Positions 42,401 through 54,400 of a stretch of DNA of 64,000 nt are shown here, piece after piece; the first letter of the stretch is position 1, and every line of letters begins with the position of its first letter. Origin of the DNA: Acanthopleura granulata (taxonomy: Eukaryota; Mollusca; Polyplacophora; Chitonida; Chitonidae). The stretch is taken from NCBI GenBank assembly GCA_016165875.1, contig JABBOT010000005.1, positions 24,267,368-24,331,367 of the forward strand. Reading direction: 5' to 3'. The notes below the pieces were generated by a model. That model made no database searches, had not been told where the DNA came from, and saw nothing but the letters and a program-made list of their open reading frames with translations. The position numbers and the translations under genes were made by a program.

Positions 42401-45400
42401 TGGCCTCATGCACTGATAACAGAACGTAATTTAAATCAGTGATGTTTCTGGGCGTTACTCCCTTGAAATCTATTTCCTTCAATGTGAACATAAGTGCACC
42501 CAGCAACAAAACCTTGCTAGTGGTATGAAAACTCTCAGTCAGTGAACGTATTTTCCAATGCCCACTATCCTGGTTGAAGTGTACATCTGACAGAGATGCT
42601 AACTGTGCTGTTGCCTTGCATTTTCCACCATGGAATCTGTTTTTTTTTCCAGTCCCCATCAACTGTCATATGCACATTTTCTGTACTAATATTTGTTGTT
42701 GTTGATGATGTTCTGTAACATCGTCCGGCGAAACTTCAGAAACTCTAAGTTTTAATGCCAATGGACATCGCATGCCGAATTCTTTCTATAAAGTGGTTAT
42801 ATCAAATGTATTCAGTTCATTCTGATCTAAAGAAATCCAAGTCTGGTCATAATTCACAAGGATTTCTTTGAGTCTGAGATTTCCGGCGGTGGTGTTGTTT
42901 TCCCTCTGGAGGAAAGATGCACAGACATTATCAAGAGTCTCCGTCTCTGGAAACTTTTTGGCAACTGCATAACTGATGATCTTGGAATCTTTGCTACCCA
43001 TTATACTGCAGGTGCACATTACCATTTTAATGGCCTGGTAGTAACGCATGTAGAACTGAAGATAAACCAAAAGACAGCTCACCGAGACACTTCAAAATTT
43101 GAAAACAACATGGTGGATCGTGAACCTCAATACCATGTACCAATAGCATGACTGTGCACAACCGGATTGTCCGCTTAACCTGCAATTCCCAGCATACATG
43201 AACAACGCACATGGTAATGGGGTCATATTTCAAGGGAGATAAGAGATAATATCAACTGGGCTTATGATTTGGGGTAATAATCAAAACAATGTGCAATTAG
43301 TAGTCCTAAAATACTAAAAGCGGACCATGAGAAGCAGATGATTTATTAACAGAGGCCTTTTAATTACCTACACTCTGTCTCAGCTGTTATCTGTTTGTAT
43401 GTTGTTGTGTTTTTGTGCTTTTCCCCCAACCTAGTTCATCGTTTTTCACATGCCTTTTCACTGGCCGAGAATTGTAGCCATAGTTTTCTTAATCCATTAT
43501 GACATGAACACTGTATCATGATTCAAGACTGAAGTATTGTTGAAAGTTATGTCAACACCTCCTGCACAGAGTTATGATCCAGATTATCTTGGCTGTAAGT
43601 GTCTGGGCTCGTCTTTACGGACTTCAACACTGTACGCCTGTGGAACCTTGAAATAACTGCAATTCGTGCCTGCTATCAATTCGTAATATCATATAGTTTG
43701 AAGACCAGCTTGAGTTCATATCTAGGCACTTGTAATTACTTCAGTTAGTGAGGAATGGTTAAGTACAAAAATATTCAATTTCAGTACCTCAAAGGGCTGG
43801 TCGAAATATAATATTCTATTACAATTGAAATAAAAACTCAATTTCCTACTCAGAGTAATGCTCGGTTTGTGGAAAAATGACTTCTATGAACCTTTGCTTA
43901 AGGCTGGCCTAACCATCATACAAAAGACTGCAGCTGTGCTGACCCTCATGGGATCCCGTTTATCAGGACATAATGGACATAAGCAACAGTTATGTCCACA
44001 GATATACTTTGCATAAACTGGACGAAATCATCACCTACCTGAAATGGGATGCCTGCTACCGGACATCTGTAAGGTAAAATCTGCGAGACGCTAAGCATAG
44101 ATGTGTTTCCAAAGTCTAGGTAACGCACTGTAGCGGATTTCTACAAAACAGAAAACATGCCAATGTGCTAATAATTTAAAAAAATTGTCCAGTGACATAA
44201 TATTCTAGTCTGTCAACTGACCATTCTTGTCAGCAGCTCTCACTGAAGAAAATAACACACAAGTACTACTACACAGTGTGTATCAATAATTTACACCAAG
44301 GTTTATGAAATGAATAGGGTTCCTGTATGCCCACTGGCCATAATTTATCAAGCAAGGTTACTCTACAAAGAAAAATTTGTAACAGTTTTCGTCTCAACAC
44401 TGGATAACTACATGTACTAAGTCTTGAGAACTTGGAGGGTTAAATTTAATGGACAGTTATCTGTGGAAATAAAATACAGGAAATACTGTTTGCTGATTCA
44501 GTACTGGATAAATCAATGGCAGCAACTCCTATTTTAAATGTATGAGCTATGTCATCTTCCCAAAGTCCAAATCTTGACTAAGATTAATTTATTTATTTGA
44601 CTGGTGTTTAACACTATTTGTTTTACTTTTATCAAGGCGGCCAGCATTATGGTTTCAGAAATGTAGGGGCAGACCTTCCTATGTACAACTGTAGAGGATT
44701 TATTTATTTCATTGGTGTTTCACCCCGTACTGAAGAATATTTTACTCAAGAGTAATTATTAATTTTATTTGATTTGTGCTTTATGCCATACTGAAGAATA
44801 TTTCACTTATACAACAGCGACCAGCATTATGGTGGGAGGAAACCAAACAGAGCCCCGATCATCCGAAGGTTGCTGAAAGATGAGCAGTGCAACAGGAGAA
44901 GAAGAGAGCGTGGGCTGGGCTTGAACTCACAGCAATCACACTGGTAAGAGGCACGGGGTCAATAGCACGCTGACCCCCTCAGCCAGGGAGGCCCCTTCAG
45001 TATTGGACAGCAATTCCTGTTTTATTTGTATACACAAAACCTTCGGTCTCCAGAATGAATGTAACTTATCAGCAGAAAAAAACCTTAAGTGATTTTCAAC
45101 TTCCCCTACCATAGTCTTAGCTTGGTAAGCTTGAGTGTTTCAAAAAAGTATCCAACTTCTTCAAATTTTTTAAAATTATGAACAAAAACCAAGGACATGG
45201 CAAAACATCTGCATATTAACGCAAGTGAGTTGAATATCTCACCCGGTCTGAGCGTAGTTCCTCAACACAACCTCTGTACCACTTGCTGTCACTAGGGTAG
45301 AGCACACAGCACAGGGCCCCAGCCTGCAGGTCCTCATCTTCTGGCTCGTACGTCTTCCAGTCCAGGTTACAAATGAAGTCCTGTCTGAAACAGTGAGCAA

Positions 45401-48400
45401 GTTACATACAGCAAACAGGTCCCATACAGCAAACAGGTCCCATACAGCAAACAGGGTCACATAGAGCAAACAGTGAACAGGTCACATATAGCAAACAGTA
45501 AACAGGTCACACACAGCATACACCAAACAGGTCACACACAGCATACAGCAAACAGGTCACATACAGCAAACAGTAAACAGGTCACATATAGCAAACAGTA
45601 AACAGGTCACATATAGCAAACAGTAAACAGGTCACACACAGCATACAGAAAACAGGTCACACACAGCATACAGCAAACAGGTCACATACAGCAAACAGTA
45701 AACAGGTCATATATAGCAAACAGTAAACAGGTCACACACAGCATACAGAAAACAGGTCACATACAGCAAACAGAAAACAGGTCACATATAGCAAACAGTA
45801 AACAGGTCACATATAGCAAACAGTAAACAGGTCACACACAGCATACAGAAAAAAGGTCACATACAGCAAATAGTAAACAGGTCACATATAGCAAACAGTA
45901 AACAGGTCACATATAGCATACAGTGAACAGGCCACATACAGCAAACAGATCATATACAGTAAACACCAAACAGGTCACATACAGCCAACAAGTCACATAC
46001 AGTACACATATACTGCAAATATATCCCACACAGCAAACAAGTCACACACAGTAAACATATCCCACATAGCACACAAGTCAGACTAAACATCTTACATACA
46101 GCAAACAGGTCACATAAAGCAAACATTTCACATATAGCAAGCAAGTCACACACAACAAACAGGTCACATACAGAAAACAAGTCACACAGAGTAACAGGTC
46201 ACGTACAGAAAACACATACAGTAAAAGTACTACCTACAGAAAACAAATCACATACAGCACACATACACAACACACAAGTCAGTAAAAATAATACATACAG
46301 CAAAGAGATCACATACCTTCCCATGAATGAGACGAAGAATTACCAAAGGGTTACAAGTCCTGTCTGAGTATACTGATGTGCAAGTCACATCAACTGAATT
46401 AGGAATTACCTTAATTTATGGCTGATGTCTATGAGTTTATCATACACGTCTGTGGGGAAGTCAGGTTGAAGCCAGAACTCTCCAGCTTTGCTGACAGCAG
46501 TTTGAATACACACTTTCATCTGTGTACCTGAAACACAGACAACAAACAAATGGTAAACAACAATACATGTAAGTCAACATCATTATTCTTTGAACCTTGT
46601 TTTAACATGTTATTTAGGCCCACATTAGGAAGAGATAACTTCACAGACTTTAATATTTATTAACATTTTACAATGAATTCCTGCTTTTGTTTAGGGTACA
46701 CATGGATTCAATGGCTGTGGCTTGATTCCACCGGATTCATACGTATTCAATACACCATTTTAAAACTGTAAAGAGTTATGACTCACCATTTTAAAACTGT
46801 AAAGAGTTATGACTCACCATTTTAAAACTGTAAAGAGTTATGACTCACCATCTTCAATGCTGTCTGCCAAATATCTAGGTGCCTCAGTAACATTTTCTAG
46901 CTCTGGGAGAAAGAATACAACAGATACATGTAGCTACAGAACGTTAATCAAGGAATTTAAGTGGGGCGAAAAAACTGGTGTTGTTTAAGTCCACAGCTGT
47001 ATAAAAATTAAGATCTGCAGGCACATAAGTGGTACAGCACATGACTAGAGCACACGTGCAAACAGAACGGATACTTCAGACTTATTTACAATGGGAAGAG
47101 AAAAGACTGTGTCAAACATATACAAAAATGTGTTTTAAATATGTTAAGTTCTAATGTTACTTTTTTCAGCTATCCTGAATTTTGGTTAAAAAATATTTCC
47201 ATGAATCCTGCACTAAACTACACCTGTTACATGAAACAGGTAAATTTTGTTCTTACCAGTCACTCGAAAAAACCACCAGTCCAAGACAGGTTGGCACTGT
47301 ACTATTTAGCTGTCTGAACTTCAATGAACAATTAGGGCTTAACACTATGTCTGGGATCAGTATCACAGCCATATATTGCTGATGGTACCATCAGTTAGGT
47401 CATGATGGTACAGACTCACCTGGATTATCCGGCGTAGGTTCCAACAGCTCAAAGTCCAAAGCCTTGATGCCCTGCTGAACTCCAGCAAAGTCTATAGAGT
47501 ACTCCAGACATGTGGACGGCAGGTGCTCTCTCAAGTGAGAGAAATCCATGGCATCTATCTGCGAACAATGCATTAAAAAGATTACATTGGCCACGTTTGC
47601 AGTAATCCAGATCTACCTTGATATATCCTAGCAGGTAATATGTCATTTATGGAAAATGAAAAAAGAATGCCTCAGTCAATAGACCAGTAGCAACATGTTG
47701 AGTAATGAAAGTGAATTGTGCTGGGTGCCATATGCTGCTGGAACAGGGGAGATAATAAAAGACCAGGTGCCTGACAAATTTTCCCACAATGCAATGTATA
47801 CATGCACACCATATCTCTACTATATTTGCACACTGGAGAATATCAAGTGATTTTCAACCAAACACTATGTCAATGGCCACAAAAGCACCGTCAACCATTT
47901 ATCATCAATTTTTCGCAATCAACAAATGAAGAGATTATTTCAAAGAAGTGCACTATTTGCTTAAAAACACTGCAGTCAAGCCACGTGCATACTGCAGTCA
48001 AGAAGATGTAGTTCTACTGGAAAGGCCTTCATTAAAATATGTCTGATTGACCTTCGAATAAAAGGTTCTACCATTTCTTTTCATATTTTTCTCTCCACGT
48101 TAATTTCTTCAAAATTCTTATCTATTTCATCAGCAAGAATAAAAAATAATACTTCCCTACAGAAAAACCCCAGTTTTTCGTCACAACAAAATCTTGCCCT
48201 CAACAAACATTTTTTTACGGATGTCCCAATTAACTATTACAGTTCTAAAGAGACAGAACTTATACAAAAACATGAATTAACTGCCTGCAACACAGGTAAT
48301 TCTTCTCAAACATGAATTACCCCATAACCTTAATGAATAATCTCTCTATCTTAACAAGACCTGTCCACACACTCACCTGTTCCTCTATGGCCTTGACTTT

Positions 48401-51400
48401 GTCTTGATAATCTTCAGCAGGGGTTCTGTCAAGAGCATGCAACTCTTTGCGTATCTGTCAAAAATCAAATACAAGACGATGCTGCAAACAGGAGGTTACT
48501 GAGTAGTTTGATATAGGCCTCCACACAGTTATGAGCCAAAAGATACAGACATCAATCAAACTCCAGCAAACATGGTATCAAAAGTGAAATTCTTGACTTT
48601 TGTTTATTTTTCTTCAACGATAGTGTTAATAACTAGGTTTATGAAGAGAGAAAAGATAACAACTGCTTTGGGCCTAGTTCACAAGGAACTTAATGTTCTA
48701 GAATATCCAGCTAAAGCTTCAAGGCTGAAACCGCTGACGACTGTTTGTTGATAAGACGCAGATTAACAGTACATTGATATCTGTCTCTGTTCGAGATAAA
48801 GTTTCAAAAAAGAATTTCAAGATAAACTGATAATTAGTAATTATTGCTAGTAGCATCTGATTTTAAGCAAAATCACAATAACTGTCATCAGAAACAATTA
48901 AGAATGGGTAGGCATGAAAGCAAAAAGACTTCTGATTGCATGCTGTAAACAATATTACTGCTAAGTGCAAATCAAACTGCCACTCACCAAACTTATCTGA
49001 CTAAATATCGTGTTGTTCAGATACTTCTCAAACCCATCAATGTCGGACGCTCGTTTGCTGGCTGCCTCTTTCATCTTTTTGATAAGAGTTATTGCCCTTT
49101 GTTTGATTTTCTGACACACAGCTAATGTCGTCTCTCTGATCTGTCTTTCATAAATTTTCACTCTGCAAAATATAGAAGCATAAAAGTGATCAAGTCTTAA
49201 AAAGTAAAATATGCAAAGTGCCAGCAGTGTAACAACTCTGCTATGTACTTCACAAACCACCGTCACTTGTCCCCCTAAATTGTTTGCTCGGGTTCAGCTT
49301 AAACAAGTAAAACAAATGAATAGTCAAATGAAGAGTGTCCAGTTCATTCGTTTTTTTCCTCACAGCCAATTATTTGAAACAACTGTGGTCAGAGCTGCCC
49401 CAGTAAAAGGAGTCCCGATGGCACAACGGGGAGTGTTGTGTACAACAACATGCCCCAATGATCAGAACTGTTGGAAGAGGATTCTGCTCAGCTGTCATTA
49501 TTATCAAGTTTATTTTGTGGACTACATAGTAAAATGAATACCAAATTATAATTTATTCAATTAAGATACAACTCAGTTTTCAGTTCTGTGAGTTTTCTCA
49601 CCTTTCAGCAATCTGGTTCAACAAAATGTTATGCTGGCAAGTCCAACAAGTAGATTGAGTGTGTGGTCAGGTTTATAGGGAAATGTCCCCACCACACTGG
49701 ACAGGCATATCCACCCGAGGGTTTCGAATTTCTTCCTCCCAGCTTGTGTATGATGTCCATTTATAAACGGAACGTAGTGGATTGAGGTGTCATCATTACG
49801 TAATACTGCCCACCCTTAGAAATATGTGTATGGGTGGCAGACTTAATTCCTCTATACTGGTCACGTGTCTACCTTGGTGGGCTAGTAACCCGACAGCCCA
49901 TTCTCAAGGAGGGAGAGGCTCGGTAAAGCTTCACATTCTTTGAGAGGGCATCGGTTCGCCGAAAATTATCTAATATTACAAACTCTTCCAATGCAACTAG
50001 ATTCCTTTAAGAGAGATAGTTATTAATTTATATCCTGGAGTATTTCAAGAAAATTGTTAGTTGTACATTCATGCAGAACACATGTATCGTTCACGAAAAC
50101 ATATGGGGCTTTACACTTTTATCACAACGAGTTTAAAGCCTACTTTACAAATATAATGCTGAGAGAATTTGTCCAACTCCGGTTAGGTTTGGTGATAAGT
50201 GTTGATGTGAAAGGTCATGCAATATGACAAAAGGTATTAACAATTTTCACTCATATGAAAACAAAGTTTGAGCTGGTAAACCTAACTGAAAAGACGAAAG
50301 ACCTTATTTCCAAACTGTCCACCAGACTTGGCACCTGTTGCTCTGACGTGTTAGGCTCTGGAAAGTCTAACCATTTCCTGTTACAACACCAGGAATGATC
50401 GTTACATTCCCACTGTACAGTGTGACATACGAAGAATTGCCTTAATCACATGGATATTTATTTATTTATACACTAATAATGGTAAATTTAGGCTCAAAGT
50501 TGCAAAATATGCAGCATGAGGTGCCATGTTACTGTAAATGAAGACGACGTTCCCTCAACGCCGATCCCTCAGGAGCCTCACGCAATTCTATCGTATTTGG
50601 ATTAACCTAGCATAAAGTATTTTCTCTGCAACCTTTCTCAGTCAGGCGACAGTTAGGCAAACATGGCCCTACAATGTATATGGGTTACAAAAATCAGACA
50701 GCAGAACAACCGCCACATTTACTGACTCAAGCAATTATTAGCAAATAACAAACACCTAACAAAAAGTTTCATTAGAGTATTTATTTTAGACTTCAGACGA
50801 CTGCTGGAAATTGACAGCTTGTATGCATCCTGCTGATATTTTTAGCCAGCTTTTCCTAGTCCTTGGCAGGTGCGGGTCACTGTACTTACGTTTTTCAAAG
50901 AATGATGATTGCCCACTGTGAAATAAACCTGCAGATTTCTTTTCACCAAAATTTGGGTTCAGTAGATGCTAACACTTCATGTTTATTTTTAATACGACAA
51001 TGAAAACTTTTAATTCACCGAAAGTAGGGCTTGATCAGCAGGAGTCTCCAACATCTGATCGCTGAAACCACTTCCAGTCTCATGACTAGATACGGGCCAT
51101 TTATGTTTCTTCTTTAGTAAACCTCACGCCATGATTTCTTCAAAATTGGACAAACATTAACATTACACACACAAGAATTCAGCACGGTGCACTCGACATC
51201 GGCTGGGACAACTGCCGGGAGCATGGCATGCCTGTACACACAGGCAGTATGGGTCTCCAAAATACATTTTCCACCACATATCTAAGCTCATATACTGAGA
51301 ACAGGCTCAAGAATATCGTCACGATATGTACAGGTAAGTAACTGTATGCAAAACACACTTTTTTTTACGCATTTTGAGTTTCCACTCAGGAGTGGAATCG

Positions 51401-54400
51401 CTGCTGTTGTTGTTTCTTCAGATTTATTTCTTCCAGTGTTGATTTGCACTACTGCCTGTTTACCGACTGTCGGATTGCACAATAATGTTCAGATGTGCCA
51501 CTAGCTGACTGATATGGGATTCACTTGATTCGCTTAAACCAAATGGGCAAACGATTGGTGTAGCCTTTGTTCGTTTTTCTTCAGGAAAAAAAACCCCATA
51601 CAAATAGAAAACGAATTTGGGGGACAGCCCCTAACAAAGTCTCAGGCCAACCAGCAAAAGCCTGACATCTCATTGCTTTATATGGACCAACAGGGGAGTT
51701 TTGAGTTCAAACTCTTTTTTCAAGTGACTTGTCAAAAATGTTAGGCAACTTCTGCTGATGTTAATTTACACATCATCTATGTCACCAGAAGAACTTCTCT
51801 AGTTTACATGCATTGCCTTCTTCAGTTTTCTCTACCGATGCTGGCTCTAAACAACATCTTCGTGAAAATTTTTTTCAGGTGCCCATGCTATAGTAAATGT
51901 GATCCAAAACAGTTGCCTAACATTATTAACATGTTACCTGGAACTTATTTTACTTTGTTGTGATATAAGAGTTCCATATTAAAACTCCCCTATTACTTTA
52001 GCAAACTAAACTAGGCCTAAATTTAGAGTATCACTTTACACACCAATGAAGAAATGTGATGACAACATGTTTTAAAACCCGTTTCCTAATTTTCAAACTG
52101 GTGAAAGACTTGTGTGTAAAACTCTGCTCCATTAGTCAAGAACAAATATCAAGACTTTCACAGAGCAGAATCTACATAACAATGGCCAAATTTACAGAAT
52201 TATCCACAGCACATAACAACAAGGAGCCATTACCGCTCATCAATGTCCTCTTTACAACTGTTAACCTGGGATCTGCGCTTCTTCAACTCTCCAGCCAGTC
52301 TGTAAACAGAAATCTGCGCTTCTTCAACTCTCCAGCCAGTCTGTAAACAGAAAATACCCAGTGACAGCCATTAACACACTCATTATTCTAGTGACAAGAT
52401 GTAAAGCCAGCAATTGGCAAGACCACCAGAAGCCATCAATGATCTTGATGTGCATCTTCTTCTTGTCTTGCTTTCCTTAGTACACATGTAGACAAGGATT
52501 TGAAGAACACTTTCAACATTACTTCAGTTAAAATGTATGTATGTATGCATGTATGTATGTATGTATGCATGTATGTATGCATGTATGTATGTATGTATGC
52601 ATGTATGTATGCATGTATGTATGTATGTATGCATGTATGTATGTATGTATGCATGTATGTATGCTTGGGGTTTTTCATGTCAAATTTTCCACATTCAGTC
52701 ACTGCACCAACCTTGTACTTAGTCTTTCTCTTTATGCTAAAAAAAGACTGCATAATTCTTTTGATTTTTAATCTCTGTAATACTTCATGGACACCTTTAA
52801 CCATTTTTACCTATTCAAAATTTCACTCACTTATTGTATTTTTCAAACTTTGCTTTCAACTCCAGGCCTTGTTTCTGCAAAAGATGTCAAACAAATATGT
52901 CCATATTAGCTAACAATGTGATTTCAAGGACCAACAAACATTGTCCCGAGGAAGTGTTCTCACTATCTGTGGCAAACTAAAAAATGAAGTCAAGTTACAT
53001 CATACGAGTATTCTGATCAGCATAACTGTCATTTACATACACTGTAGAGCATCCTATAAAAGCAGTTCAGTTAATCTGTGCCAACCTGTTCCCGTAGTCT
53101 TTGGAAAATTGAATTTGAGAAGACATGCCAGTACGCGCCATGTGAAGTTCAGGTGTGCAAAGCTTTCTAAACGCATTCAACTCTTGCCTGTAATATGTTT
53201 AAGTACAAATTTTTTGGGGGGAAGGTGCTAAATTTATTTTGATTGGGGTTTTACACCATACTCAAGAATATTTTACTTATACGACGGCAGCCAGCTTTGT
53301 CGTAGGAGGAAACCAGGCGGAGCCCAGAGGAAACCCATGACCATACTGAAGTTGCTGGCAGAACTTCCCACGTACGTCCAGAGAGGAAGCCAGCATGAGC
53401 TGGACTTGAACTCACAGCGACCATACTCGTGAGAGTCTCCTAGTTCACTGCGTCGTGCTAGTGAGCTAACCGACTAAGCCACGGAGGCCCCGGAAGTTGC
53501 TAAAATCTGACAAAATTACATGGTGCTTAAGGTGAAAACATAATACACAAATACCAGCACAAAACTGTGCCTATGTGTGTGAGAGGCACAGCTGTGAAAC
53601 CAGTACTTGTCTGCTGAACACATTCTCTTCACATGCAGTGCTGAACTCTTTGTCCAGTTTACTAGTTCAACTCTGCCAAATGATCAGGCTTACTTGTGTC
53701 CTCCAGAGCATAAACCTTACAGCAAGATAATAAGGCTAAGGGTTTTTTTTTTTGTTGCACACTTTAAAGAACTCCAGAGGCTGTAATAATGTACCTTGTA
53801 TGTAAGGGAGACAACTCTGTGTTTACTGAGGCGGCCTTGTCCAATGTGAACACTGCTACAGCACTGTTGGCATAACAGAAGGGGTTCAGAGTCTGGAACA
53901 ACAGATAAAGTGAAAGCATTATTGGACATCTGTTCTAATGAACTGAGAAGACTCTAGTGAGACAGTGGACGATGAAACAGAAAACCAGGCAATGCCATAC
54001 ACAATTAGACATACATTTGTGACAGAGATTCACCTACATGTATTATCCCTTACATTCTTTCACCAATTTAGCACTCAGCCGCACTAAATCAGTGAAATTT
54101 TATGTATTTAATGGCACATCACAAGTAATTTCATGATTTTTCACCAACCTAAAATTCGTCCATAATGAAAGATATGAACCTTTGTTGCAGAACCGACCCT
54201 TCGAAAAATGGCCCTACTCTGGAAGTTTTTATGGCTGTAGATGGCATTCCTTTCTTATTTTTCTCTCTATGATAATTTCTTTAAAATCCTTATCTTTTCC
54301 ATTTACAAGAATGATAAAAAAATATATCCCTGCTGACCAACCCATTTTTGCTGTAATAGGGCTGTGTTACTTGCAACAAAGATCTTCTTAAGGATGGCCT

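Noticed and set aside
45239..46180. Minus-strand frames with LFAVCDL-type repeats
   Set aside because: Translations of the 18-bp intron 9 minisatellite. Only 45243-45384 is a real exon.
52436..52913. Overlapping open frames rich in MYVC or HTYI repeats
   Set aside because: Pure translation of the ATGT/ATGC microsatellite.
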